Positions 43,319 to 53,942 of a stretch of DNA of 64,000 nucleotides are shown one piece after another. The notes under the pieces were generated by a model. It did no database searches and was not told where the DNA came from. It saw only the letters and a program-made list of their open reading frames with translations. This DNA is from Neoarius graeffei (taxonomy: Eukaryota; Chordata; Actinopteri; Siluriformes; Ariidae). The position numbers and the translations under genes were made by a program. The stretch lies in the NCBI RefSeq assembly GCF_027579695.1, contig NC_083578.1:2952460-3016459 (forward strand), read 5' to 3'. How positions within the stretch are numbered: position 1 is the first letter of the stretch; every line of letters begins with the position of its first letter.

Positions 43319-43660
43319 ATATGTGCAATATAAAGTGCAATATCTCTCCTGCCATCCCCCCTTTTTCCCTCCTCCCCCCTCTCCCCCTTTCCTCTCTTCC
43401 CCATATCTTATTATTTTATATTTGTATATGTAAATACTTAATTTATTTTAATTAATCTAGAAGTTTTCTCTATTTCTTTCTCTGTTTATCTGTAATGATG
43501 CTGTTGGAATCTTAATTTCCCTGAGTGAACCCTCCCAAAGGGATCAATAAAGTTTTATCTAATCTAATCTAATCTAATCTAATCTAATCTAATCTAATCT
43601 AATCTAATCTAATCTAATCTAATCTAAATCTAATCTAATCTAAATCTAATCTAATAATCT
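43319..43660 (+). mobile_element. L2-type LINE 3' end with (TAATC)n tail
   Basis: AT-rich 3' UTR ending TTAATTTCCCTGAGTGAACC, then GGGATCAATAAAGTTTTATC and about 18 copies of TAATC. The end is analogous to that of the L2-like copy at 16985, with a different terminal repeat. Confidence 0.65.
43553..43655. repeat. (TAATC)n pentanucleotide microsatellite
   Basis: Nearly pure pentamer array with two inserted A's. It is the expanded terminal repeat of the preceding LINE end. Confidence 0.95.
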
Positions 43661-43929
43661 TGATTTATTTATTGAACACATCGACTACACTGAGAATATT
43701 ATTGGAAAGAAAATAATTGGGTCTTTAGTGTGTCCTAATTATTATTCTAACGTGAGGTGATCAGTGTGGAGCTCCACCGGGCGCAGGCTCAGGGGTTTGC
43801 TTTATTTAAAAAAAAAAACTAATCTGGCAACCCGGGTAAGGTCTGTAAAAGAACATGGCAACCTCTGAGCAGCTCCATATGCCATTTATCTGCTGGATCT
43901 GGCTGCCATAGGTGGCAGTGTGAGTGTGT

Positions 43930-44441
43930 GAGTGTGAGAGAGAGAGAGAGAGAGAGGGAAGTGACTCGGGCTGATGGTAAAGTGAAAGCAGAAGGACTCG
44001 ATGAACCTCTGCGGGGTTCAGTGAGACCGGGAGCGGAGTGAGGAACCAGTGATCCTGTGAGGAACCAGTGAGGAGCTGGGATTAACCTTCAGCCTCCTCC
44101 TCCTCCTCCTCCTCGATATCTGCTTCTGCTTCTTCTTCTTCTTTTCTGCCATGCATCATCATCATCACCACCATCATCACCATCATCATCATCACCATCG
44201 GAGGAGGCTGTAGACCCCTCGGCCTGCTCTCCGCTCTCCGCTCTCCGCCATCTGAATGGGACTTTCTTCCTTTTTCTTTTTTTCCTCTCGGCTTGTTTCA
44301 TGGAGCCCCGGAGACACGGACAGCGCGCGCGGCTTTTACCGGACAGCACGAGCGTGACATGGACAGGATTTAGACTCTAATCCGCTTCTCTCTTCTTTCA
44401 GAGGAAAGAGCGGCGAATTCGGGGCCTGGGGAGGAGCCTCG

Positions 44442-44488
<47 letters not shown>

Positions 44489-44589
44489 TCGAGATGTAAA
44501 TATTCCCCAAAGCATCTCGTGCTGGACATCACCGACCCGGAGGCGATCACCGGATCCCACAGGGCTTGTGTTCCGTGTGTGTTTTTGTG

Positions 44590-44620
<31 letters not shown>

Positions 44621-44633
44621 TTTCCCCTTTTTG
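43930..44633 (+). promoter_or_regulatory. Promoter / 5' UTR region of the GRK gene
   Basis: A (GA)n at 43936-43957, CpG-rich DNA near 44310-44340 (CAGCGCGCGCGGC), trinucleotide tracts (TCC, TTC, ATC) at 44092-44200, (TTTC)n at 44442-44490 and (TC)n at 44594-44620 precede the ATG. No TATA box is evident. The transcription start cannot be placed. Confidence 0.5.
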
Positions 44634-44685
44634 ATGGAGCTAGAGAACATCGTTGCTAACACGGTGCTCCTTAAAGCCAGAGAGG
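44634..44685 (+). CDS. First coding exon of a G protein-coupled receptor kinase (GRK5/6)
   Basis: Encodes MELENIVANTVLLKAREG, interrupted after the first base of the Gly codon by the donor GTAAGT. This is the exact N-terminus shared by vertebrate GRK5 and GRK6 (GRK4 differs slightly). The N-terminal helix docks on activated receptors and stabilises the closed kinase conformation. These kinases phosphorylate agonist-bound GPCRs at the plasma membrane and lead to arrestin binding. Exon 2 (expected GGGGxRKGKSKKWKE) was not found before 64000, so intron 1 exceeds 19 kb, in line with the very long first intron known in GRK5. The exon alone cannot separate grk5 from grk6. Confidence 0.85.
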
Positions 44686-44814
44686 GTAAGTGCACACATT
44701 TCTGGTGTATTTTTCGGTCTCGGTGTTGTGCTTTGAGTGTTCCGGTGTCGGTCCGGTTCGGTTCTTCCAGCATGCAGGGATGGAGGACAGGATCAGAAGC
44801 TGGAGAAGGGTGAG

Positions 44815-45680
44815 GGTGAGAGTGGAGGGTGAGGGTGTTGGGTGAGAGTGAGGGTGAGAGTGGAGGGTGTTGGGTGAGGGTGAGAGTGTTGGGTGAGGGT
44901 GAGAGTGTTGGGTGAGGGTGAGAGTGGAGGGTGAGGGTGAGGGTGTTGGGTGAGAGTGGAGAGTGAGGGTGAGAGTGTTGGGTGAGGGTGAGAGTGGAGA
45001 GTGAGGGTGAGAGTGGAGAGTGAGGGTGAGAGTGGAGAGTGAGGGTGAGAGTGGAGGGTGAGGGTGAGAGTGTTGGGTGAGGGTGAGAGTGTTGGGTGAG
45101 GGTGAGAGTGGAGGGTGAGGGTGAGAGTGTTGGGTGAGAGTGGAGAGTGAGGGTGAGAGTGTTGGGTGAGAGTGGAGGGTGAGGGTGAGAGTGTTGGGTG
45201 AGGGTGAGAGAGGAGGGTGAGGGTGAGAGTGTTGGGTGAGGGTGAGAGAGGAGGGTGAGGGTGAGAGTGTTGGGTGAGGGTGAGAGTGGAGAGTGAGGGT
45301 GAGAGTGTTGGGTGAGGGTGAGAGTGGAGAGTGAGGGTGAGAGTGTTGGGTGAGGGTGAGAGTGGAGAGTGAGGGTGAGAGTGTTGGGTGAGGGTGAGAG
45401 TGGAGAGTGAGGGTGAGGGTGAGAGTGTTGGGTGAGGGTGAGAGTGGAGAGTGAGGGTGAGAGTGTTGGGTGAGGGTGAGAGTGGAGAGTGAGGGTGAGG
45501 GTGAGAGTGTTGGGTGAGGGTGAGAGTGGAGAGTGAGGGTGAGAGTGGAGAGTGAGGGTGAGAGTGGAGGGTGAGGGTGAGAGTGTTGGGTGAGGGTGAG
45601 AGTGGAGAGTGAGGGTGAGAGTGTTGGGTGAGGGTGAGAGTGGAGGGTGAGAGTGTTGGGTGAGGGTGAGAGTGGAGAAG
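44815..45680. repeat. G-rich minisatellite in GRK intron 1
   Basis: About 870 bp built of GTGAGGGTGAGAGTGGAGA and GTGAGGGTGAGAGTGTTGG alternating modules, giving higher-order units of about 37-38 bp with patchy homogenisation. Strand asymmetry is strong (almost no C on plus). The repeat starts about 130 bp after the exon 1 donor. A 406-codon minus-strand frame (Ser/His/Pro/Leu/Thr repeats) is only a by-product. Confidence 0.93.
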
Positions 45681-45880
45681 GTTACAGGGTTCAGTGAAAA
45701 GCCGGGATGAAGGGGGCGGAGCCGCTCGGATACAGTGTAGCTATCAGTGCGCGCGCGGCTGGAAACTGTTTCCCCTGTTTCAGTCACTTCAAAGCAACAG
45801 ACAGCGCGCACGCTTAAACCTCAACATCAATCAGACTGAAGGTGGAACCTGTTTAACACACTGTACAGCACTGCGCGCGC

Positions 45881-45913
<33 letters not shown>

Positions 45914-46700
45914 ATCCATTTTATATGTGAGTGTGTTAAAGAAATGGGAGCTGGACACCACTACTCCTCACACAACACAACACAGGCCCAATACAGCTTT
46001 GTGTGTGTGTGTGTGTGTGTGTGTGTTGTACAAACCCAGGACACATTCCGTAATATTGTAAAGACAGAAAACAAAGAAAGCCCTGCTCACTAATATCACC
46101 ACTAAAGCCACAATAACCACTACTTCCTGTAACTGAGGCCTCCACACAGCCATCACCTCCCTACCTCCCTCCCTACCTCCCTCCCTCCCTCCCTACCGTA
46201 CACCTACATTACACACATTCACTCAGCATCTCATTCACTGCCTTACCATTCTCCATGTGTGTGTTAAAGACAACCTCAGAGCAGCGTTCACATGCAAAGT
46301 GTTAGATCAGTGTTATTGACCAGGGGTTTTACACTAACATGCTAATCTGCTTCGATGTGATGTCACACCATCAGATCACACACACACACACGGGCAGGTT
46401 TATATCTTTGCATATCTTTGCACGTTGGTCAAAAAGAGGATAAAATATGAATGGAGTAGGTGAAGGGTGATATTTCAAACATGCTCATCAGCATGGTTTT
46501 TGGTTCAGGTGTTCTGTGATGGACCGGGTTTACACAGGACGCAAATTCATCAGTTCATCCCACGGTTGTGAAATAAGAACTCGGCATCAGAGATTGAACC
46601 GTTGTAGGTTGTTAACATGATCGCATGATCACGCTGCTGGTGATTTTTACCAAGAAGAAGAAGCACGTTGACGTTTTACCATTTGATTTAAAAAGTCTTT
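45681..46700. other. GRK intron 1, simple repeats and unique DNA
   Basis: CpG-rich spot near 45740, (GT)n at 45884-45912 and 46003-46026, and CTCC/CTAC tetramers at 46156-46200. No exon recognised. Confidence 0.5.
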
Positions 46701-46703
46701 TTT

Positions 46704-47042
46704 TTTTGAAGAAACCTTTATTTGTCACATGCACACTTCAAGCACAGTGAAATTCATTCTCTGCATTTAACCCATCTGAAGCAGTGAACACACACACACA
46801 CACACAATCAGAGCAGTGGGCAGCCACAGGTTCGGTACCTCACTCAAGGGCACCTCAGCCCAAGGCCGCTCCATGTCAACCTAACTGCATGTCTTTGGGG
46901 GAAACCGGAGCACCCGGAGGAAACCCACGCAGACACAGGGAGAACATGCAAACTCCACACAGAAAGGCCCTCGCCGGCCGCTGGGTTCGAACCTGGAACC
47001 TTCTTGCTGTGAGGCGACCGTGCTAACCACTACACCACCGTA
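46704..47042 (-). mobile_element. SINE of the CTT-tail family
   Basis: The minus-strand head has GTAGTGGTTAGCACGGTCGC and box B GGTTCGAACCC. The tail is GTGACAAATAAAGGTTTCTT. About 25 bp of body (around box 'gagcgcctgg' of the other copies) are missing. Confidence 0.9.
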
Positions 47043-47420
47043 CCTACAGGTCTTGGTGTTGGAACGGCATTATAGAGAGATACAAGTTGTTAACATGTTA
47101 GCATGCTAAACATGTTGATGGTTGGACATCAGACCATCAAATTGGTGCGCTAACCTTACAGATCAGATTTATATCTCAGCACGTTTAACTGTCTTGAAAG
47201 TTTTTTTAACAGATGAAACTCAAAACAAGTTAAAATGTGCAACTGACACTGAAGCTGTTACAGGGTTATAGTATAGTTATAAGGTACACCATCACTTTGG
47301 GTGTAAGCATGCTAATGGTGGTCAGGGAGGTTTTGTGTGAACTGTAAAATGTGTCAAAAATGAAACTCATTTGTCGTTTGTAGGTTTTAAGACATTATGA
47401 TGGTGTGTGTGTTTATATAT
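47043..47420. other. GRK intron 1, no feature seen
   Basis: Unique-looking AT-rich sequence without coding or repeat structure. Confidence 0.5.
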
Positions 47421-48618
47421 CCACTGATCAGCTGAACACTGACAGGTGAAGAAGTGAATTACATTGATTATCTCATTCCAGTGGCACCTGTTAAGGGGTG
47501 GGGTTTATTAGGCAGAAAGAAAGAGAACAGTCCGTTCTTAAAGCAGTTGTTGTGCTGAAAGCAGGAAAACTGGGCGAGCGTAAGGATCTGAGCAACTTTA
47601 ACAAATTGTGATGGGCTAGTGGGTCTGAGCATCTCCAAAATGGTACATGGTGTGGGGTGTTCCCGGTACACAGTGGTTAGTACCGAACAAAAGTGTTCCA
47701 AGGAAGGACAAGCGGTGAACTAGTGACAGGGTCATGGGTGTTGAAGGCTCATTGATTCATTGGGTGGCATGGTGGTGTAGTGGTTAGCGCTGTCGCCTAA
47801 CGGTAAGAAGATTCTGGGTTCGCGGCCGGTGAGGGCCTTTCTGTGTGGAGTTTGCATGTTCTCCCCGTGTCTGCGTGGGTTTCCTCCAGGTGCTCCGGTT
47901 TCCCCCACAGTCCAAAGACTTGCGGTTAGGTTAACATGAGGCGGCCTTGGGCTGAAGTGCCCTCGACCAAGGCACCGAACCCCCAACTACTCCCTGGGTG
48001 CATGTGTTTACTGCTTCTGATGGGTTAAATGCAGAGGACAAACTTTACTGTGCTTGAATGTGCATGTGACAAATAAAGGCTTCTTCTTCTTCTTGATTCG
48101 CATGGGGCACAAAGGCTAGCCCATATGGTCCAATCCCACAGAAGAACTACTGTAGCAAAAACAAACACCTTTCTGTTTTAGCCAGCATTAACTTTTTCAG
48201 CAGTTTGTTTTCCAGTAGCTCTTCTGTTCTTCTGGTTTGGACCATATGTGCTAGCCTGCATGCCCCATGCAACTCCATGAGCGTTCGACATGACTCTGTC
48301 GCCGGTTCACCGGTTGTCCTTCAGATCCTTGGACCACTTTTGTTCGGTACTAACCCCTGCATACCAGGAACACCTCACACGATGGGCCATTTTGGAGATG
48401 TTCAGACCCAGTCATCTCGCCATCACAATTTTGTCAAAATCACTCAGATCCTTACACTCGCCCATTTTTCTTGCTTCCAACACATCTTCAAGAACGGACT
48501 GTTCTCTTTCTTTCTGCCTAATAAACCCCACCCCTTAACAGGTGCCACTGTAATGAAGTAATCAGTGTAATTCATTTTTTCACCTGTCAGTGGGTTTAAT
48601 GTTATAGCTGATCGGTGT
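47421..48618. mobile_element. Fold-back of two Tc1-like 5' halves (family C)
   Basis: The left arm (47421-48163, minus the SINE) and right arm (about 48164-48618) are inverted copies of the same Tc1-like 5' region. Shared words are GACAGGTGAAGAAGTGAATT / CACCTGTCAGTGG, GGCACCTGTTAAGGGGTGGG / CCCACCCCTTAACAGGTGCC and GGCAGAAAGAAAGAGAACAG. The region corresponds to the terminal repeat and helix-turn-helix part of a transposase family common in fish. The catalytic half is absent, so two heads are joined head-to-head. Confidence 0.75.
47763..48094 (+). mobile_element. SINE of the CTT-tail family, plus strand
   Basis: Head GGTGGTGTAGTGGTTAGCGC, body, then TGTGACAAATAAAGGCTTCT and (CTT)n. TTGATTC occurs on both sides, and the sister arm and family consensus show the empty site, confirming the 7-bp duplication. 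Box B is mutated (GGTTCGCGGCC). Confidence 0.9.
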
Positions 48619-48636
48619 GTGTGTGTATATATACAT

Positions 48637-48668
<32 letters not shown>

Positions 48669-49566
48669 TTATTAGCATGTTAACATGATAACGTTGTTGG
48701 ATGCTGACAACGAAATGAAGTGCGCTGATGTTTTACAGTAAGGTTTAAAACGTTGTGATGGTTCGTGGATTTTATATATTGTCTCTGTATCTAGTGTCTC
48801 TTGTATCTTGTGACTCATGTCTTACACGTTTCCTCTTATTTATTCCCTGTATAGCACTTTATGACACTTGTCTGTGAAAAGCACTCTATCAGTAAACTTT
48901 ACTAACTTACTGACTTATATACACGTGTTAAAAAATACCTTATACCTTCGTCAATATTTGACATCTGATAACTACTTCCTGTTTATACCTGATCATTTCC
49001 TGTGCCTTGTAGCAGGATTGATAAGCTCTTAACCGCACTTGTAGCTGGCCTGCAAGATCTGTTCGTTAGCTCCAATCATCAGCTTCAAATGGTTTGTTTT
49101 TTTAACAGAAAAGATCGTTGACTTATCAGAAAGCGAGGCGTTTTTAATCTAAACATTTTCAAAAGCGTCAAAAGAGCATGTTTTGGTTATAAAACGTGCT
49201 TTTAAAAGACAGATGCATTTACACTTGGCTAAACTGTGTCCCAGATCTCCTCCTGAAGTGGTTTGAGCATGCATTCCTCGTGTTTTTTTTTGTCCACAAT
49301 TATCTCATTATTCATGCCTCAAGATTACAAAATATGAAACCCGTGATCCTCAGACATGGCTTCCACTATCCCTGTGGCCTGATTCACTACCCAGAAACCC
49401 CCTGGGCACCAGACATGGCTGTGTATCATCATCATCATCATCATCATCATCATCGTCATCGTTGCTCATTAGCTCATGGCTTACCAGGAAATGTAAATCT
49501 GTTTTCTTCATTTTTTTATGTGCATCATCTTTAGCTGGATGTAATCCTGATACATGAGACCAAGTG
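48619..49566. other. GRK intron 1, no gene
   Basis: (CA)n at 48638-48661 and (ATC)n at 49426-49458, otherwise unique DNA. The minus-strand Asp run and plus-strand His run come from (ATC)n. Confidence 0.5.
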
Positions 49567-51018
49567 TACATGCTCAGAAAACAAAGTACATTATTGCACC
49601 TTTAGGTGTACAACGGCTTGTCACTGGGGCAGCAACGTCTGAGGTACTTATTTGTACCCTTTATATACTGCTTGGGAACATATATGTACCTTTTTGGCCC
49701 TAAGAAGGTCCACATATACAGTGGTGCTTGAAAGTTTGTGAACCCTTTAGAATTTTCTATATTTCTGCATAAATATGACCTAAAACATCATCAGATTTTC
49801 ACACAAGTCCTAAAAGTAGATAAAGAGAACCCAGTTAAACAAATGAGACAAAAATATTATACTTGGTCATTTATTTATTCAGGAAAATAATCCAATATTA
49901 CAGATCTGTGGGTGGCAAAAGTATGTGAACCTTTGCTTTCAGTATCTGGTGTGACCCCCTTGTGCAGCAATAACTGCAACTAAACGTTTTCGGTAACTGT
50001 TGATCAGTCCTGCACACCGGCTTGGAGGAATTTTAGCCCGTTCCTCCGTACAGAACAGCTTCAACTCTGGGATGTTGGTGGGTTTCCTCACATGAACTGC
50101 TCGCTTCAGGTCCTTCTACAACATTTCCATTGGGTTAAGGTCAGGACTTTGACTTGGCCATTCCAAAACATTCACTTTATTCTTCTTTAACCATTCTTTG
50201 GTAGAACGACTTGTGTGCTTAGGGTCGTTGTCTTGCTGCATGACCCACCTTCTCTTGAGATTCAGTTCATGGACAGATGTCCTGACATTTTCCTTTAGAA
50301 TTCACTGGTATAATTTAGAATTCATTGTTCCATCAATGATGGCAAGCCGTCCTGGCCCAGATGCAGCAAAACAGGCCCAAACCATGATACTGCCACCACC
50401 ATGTTTCACAGATGGGATAAGGTTCTTATGCTGAAATTCAGTGTTTTCCTTTCTCCAAACATAACACTTCTCATTTAAACCAAAAAGTTCTATTTTGGTC
50501 TCATCCGTCCACAAAACATTTTTCCAATAGCCTTCTGGCTTGTCCACGTGATCTTTAGTAAACTGCAGATGAGCAGCAATGTTCTTTTTGGAGAGCAGTG
50601 GCTTTCTCCTTGCAACCCTGCCATGCACACCACTGTTGTTCAGTGTTCTCCTGATGGTGGACTCATGAACATTCACATTAGCCAATGTGAGAGAGGCCTT
50701 CAGTTACTTAGGCTACATCCACACGACAACGGCAACGAGATGTTATTTAAAAATATATCGCGTCCAAATGGGCAGCAATCAGTAAAATATCAGGTCCATA
50801 TGGCAACGCAACGCTTGCTGAAAACGATGCAATACACATGCCACACCTCTAGGGGCGCTGTAAGACGGTCCCTTCGGAGACACCAGAACAATAGAAGAAG
50901 TAACGACGCATGCGCATAAACTATTATGCGCGAGACTTCATATTAGCCACAAAGTCAGGAAAATCTGTTTGTAAAATTACATTATAATGACCAAATACAA
51001 TGAAAAGTATTTTTCCAG

Positions 51019-51390
51019 TCTCACCTGTGAAAGGTAATCCCATGTGATCTCGTTTGGACAGAAAACCTGTTGGTACAGTTAAACGCAGCTAATCTTTATT
51101 CTCCGCTTTGACCTATCCAAAATGGCGGCGAGGATGACGTATGATTCTACGCGGAAGGCAGCGTCTTTAATGGTCCGGAATAAATTGAATGATACACGTT
51201 GATGGGTTAATTTGTTGTTTCTCACCTGTGAAAGGTAATCCCATGTGATCTCGTTTGGACGGTAAACCTGTTGGTACAGTTAAACGCAGCTAATCTTTAT
51301 TCTCCGCTTTGACCTCTCCAATATGGCGGCGAGGATGACGTATGATTCTACGCGGAAGGCGGCGTCTTTAATGGTCCGGAATAAATTGGA
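51019..51390. repeat. Two direct copies of a 170-bp segment
   Basis: 51019-51189 and 51219-51389 are nearly identical (both contain CACCTGTGAAAGGTAATCCC, GGCGGCGAGGATGACGTATG and TTTAATGGTCCGGAATAAAT), with a 200-bp period, inside the PIF-like element. Confidence 0.9.
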
Positions 51391-51748
51391 TTAATTTGCT
51401 CCTCTACGCCCTTTTTGAGGAATGTATTGTCGGACTTAAATCAACATCTGAAGAGGTGAGATCGCTCCTTTTTTCCCCTATTTTTGCTGGCGGGATTGCA
51501 CCATTACACAATAAATATTCACAGTGAAAATATTTTGTAAGCGCGTTTCATGAACCAAGTTATAGGATTTGTTGACAACTCGCATCGCAATGAGAAGATC
51601 ATTGGCACTACTGGTGTTAAGAATCAGACCATTTCATAAATGAATATTTTGCTGTAGAGCTGCAGTGTTTGTACAATTGCATGTTTTTGCTTCACTATTA
51701 CTGTCACTATTCTGCTTCTTGCATTACTACTGTGAACTAACACTGAAC

Positions 51749-51790
<42 letters not shown>

Positions 51791-51791
51791 T
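51749..51791. repeat. (AAT)n microsatellite
   Basis: About 14 AAT units, within the PIF-like element. The minus-strand Tyr run comes from this. Confidence 0.95.
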
Positions 51792-52716
51792 CCAAGCTCG
51801 TGTTTCACTCTCACTAGTGCTCTGTAAGGCTTTTTCCTGGTGATATTCGTTACACTTCTACCCGGCGTGAAGCACTCACAGTCATGTGGTTGTGACGTCA
51901 TCGTAAACAAATCCGTTCTACTCATCCAGACGACTTCACAACAGCAACGTTGCCAGATCTTTCCACTCTGGAACCCGTTCTCAAAAAGATTGCGTTTTGG
52001 GCACCCAAAACGCCGGTGCCGTGTGGACGCCAGGCCTAAATGATAAGCAATTGTATCGGAGTCACCTGAATCCGTTGCCGTGTGGACAGGGCCTTAGAAG
52101 TTACCCTGGGGTCCTTTGTGACCTCACCGACTATTACACGCCTTGCTCTTGGAGTGATCTTTGTTGGTCGCCCACTCCTGGGGAGGGTAACAATGGTCTT
52201 GAATTTCCTCCATTTGTACACAATCTGTCTGACTGTGGATTGGTGGAGTCCAAACTCTTTAGAGATGGTTTTGTAACCTTTTCCAGCCTGATGAGCATCA
52301 ACAGCGCTTTTTCTGAGGTCCTCAGAAATCTCCTTTGTTCATGCCATGATACACTTCCACAAACATGTGTTGTGAAGATCAGACTTTGATAGATCCCTGT
52401 TCTTTAAATAAAACAGGGTGCCCACTCACACCTGATTGTCATCCCATTGACTGAAAACACCTGACTCTAATTTCACCTTCAAATTAACTGCTAATCCTAG
52501 AGGTTCACATACTTTTGCCACTCACAGATATGTAATATTGGATCATTTTCCTCAATAAATAAATGACCAAGTATAATATTTTTGTCTCATTTGTTTAACT
52601 GGGTTCTCTTTATCTACTTTTAAGACTTGTGTGAAAATCTGATGATGTTTTAGGCCATACTTATGCAGAAATATAGAAAATTCTAAAGGGTTCACAAACT
52701 TTCAAGCACCACTGTA

Positions 52717-53216
52717 CCCCTTTTCCACCAAATCAGTTCCAGTGCTGGTGCTGGTTCACAACTTGTTCAACTTGCGAGCCAGCTGAGAACCAGTTTGCTT
52801 TTCCATAGCTCAGGGTGCTAAGGGGAGCCACGTCATTACGTCGCTGTATACGTCAGTTACGTCGCTGCGTTTTTATAAACCTTGGCGTGAACATCAAAGC
52901 AACAACAACACGGAGAAGAAGAAGCAGCAACAACAACAATAATAATAATGGATGACTTCGTGTTTGTACAGCTGCTGCTTCTCGTCGCTTAAAAATGGCA
53001 ACCTTTCGTGGTCTTGTTATTGTTGTTGGTCTTAACAACTCCGCCCCCCTGCTGACGTAAGCGGTTCTTTCCTCTGGCCCAGCAGAGAGTTGGTGCTACC
53101 CTGGAACCGGTTTTTCTGGCCCAGAGCCAGTTCTTTGTCAGTGGAAACAGAAAACCCGGTTCCAAACTAAGCACTGGCCCCGAACCAGCCCTGGAACTGC
53201 TTTGGTGGAAAAGGGG
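52717..53216. mobile_element. 500-bp TIR element, CCCCTTTTCCACC ends
   Basis: Inverted ends CCCCTTTTCCACCAAA / TTTGGTGGAAAAGGGG with further inverted words (CAGTTCCAG / CTGGAACTG, GAACCAG). Non-coding. A common fish MITE type, possibly hAT. It directly abuts the Tc1 end, so its own target duplication could not be fixed. Confidence 0.75.
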
Positions 53217-53425
53217 CAATAGTTACCTTAAGGACCAATAATGAGCCCTAAGGGGTACATTAGTGTAGATTGTACCTTGGGGGATGGAAATGGACTCCTA
53301 CTGTACCCCTATTTCTGACAGTGTAAACAGGGTCAGTGTTAAGCTACATGATCTTATTTTAAATAAAGGATTTGTAAACTTTATTATCATTCACACCATT
53401 TCCGGAATTTAAATACATCCAACTT

Positions 53426-53488
<63 letters not shown>

Positions 53489-53490
53489 AA
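53426..53490. repeat. (GAAA)n microsatellite
   Basis: About 16 tetranucleotide units, nearly pure. Confidence 0.95.
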
Positions 53491-53690
53491 CCATCATGAT
53501 AGAGTGGCATATTTGTGCAAGTGCACACCTATCAATTGACGCTGCAGTCTGAGCTGTGCTGTTACAGAGAATTAATCAACACCTTCTGACCAATCAGAAT
53601 CGAGAATTCCACATCTCTGTGGTGTAATCAGATATTTTGGTGGATGATGTCGTTCCATTTTGCATTTTGTTCACATAGAACCAAATTGTA

Positions 53691-53942
53691 CACTCTCAGA
53701 AAATAAAGTACATTATTGCACCTTTAGGGCTACAATAGCTCATCACTGGATCAGGACCCTCTAAGGTACTTATTTGTACCCTTTATATACTGCCTGGGAA
53801 CATATATGTACTTTTTTGGCCCTAAAAAGGTCCACAGAGTTACGTTGAGGTCTAATAATGAGCCATAGGGGATACATTAGTGTAGACTGTACCTCGGGGG
53901 ACAGAAATGGACTCTGACTGTATTCCTATTTCTGACAGTGTG
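53691..53942. mobile_element. Uninterrupted copy of the CACTSTCAGAAA MITE
   Basis: CACTCTCAGAAAA at the left and the inverse of CACTGTCAGAAAT at the right. It is the reference for the split copy at 49567-53325, only 370 bp away and in the same orientation. Confidence 0.75.

Larger units (their letters stand above)
50711..52093. mobile_element. PIF/Harbinger-like non-autonomous element, TTA duplication
   Basis: Inverted ends GGCTACATCCACACGACAAC / GGCCCTGTCCACACGGCAAC with TTA on each side (50708-50710, 52094-52096). The 3-bp TTA duplication is the PIF/Harbinger mark. The uninterrupted Tc1 copies provide the empty site. 1383 bp, no recognisable transposase. It contains a tandem duplication of about 170 bp and an (AAT)n. 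Confidence 0.8.
49939..52347 (-). pseudogene. Tc1 transposase, family A, broken copy 2
   Basis: The longest intact piece (50302-50685) reads ANVNVHESTIRRTLNNSGVH, then LWTDETKIELFGLNEKCYVW and GGGSIMVWACFAASGPG. The N-terminal part (FKTIVTLPRSGRPTKITP) lies beyond the insert at 52036-52221. CGA-to-TGA changes account for at least two stops. Confidence 0.85.
49719..52714 (-). mobile_element. Tc1-like transposon, family A, with PIF-like insert
   Basis: Both ends are present (CAGTGGTGCTTGAAAGTTTG and its inverse) with TA on each side. About 1.6 kb without the 1383-bp element at 50711-52093. The minus-strand transposase (52347 to 49939) is broken by that insert and by stops (for example codon 3 and after KLYQ), but keeps the Trp in [10 protein letters not shown] that copies 1 and 3 have lost. 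Confidence 0.93.
49567..53325. mobile_element. TIR MITE (CACTSTCAGAAA ends) opened by later insertions
   Basis: The left part 49567-49718 and right part 53217-53325 together match the uninterrupted copy at 53691-53942 (about 250 bp; shared words GTACATTATTGCACCTTTAG, ATATATGTAC, GGTACATTAGTGTAGA). The 3.5 kb between them are a Tc1 element (49719-52714) and a second TIR element (52717-53216). Confidence 0.8.

Noticed and set aside
44591-45811. 406-codon minus-strand open frame
   Set aside because: It consists of Ser/His/Pro/Leu/Thr repeats and is wholly produced by the G-rich minisatellite and adjacent (TC)n; not a gene.
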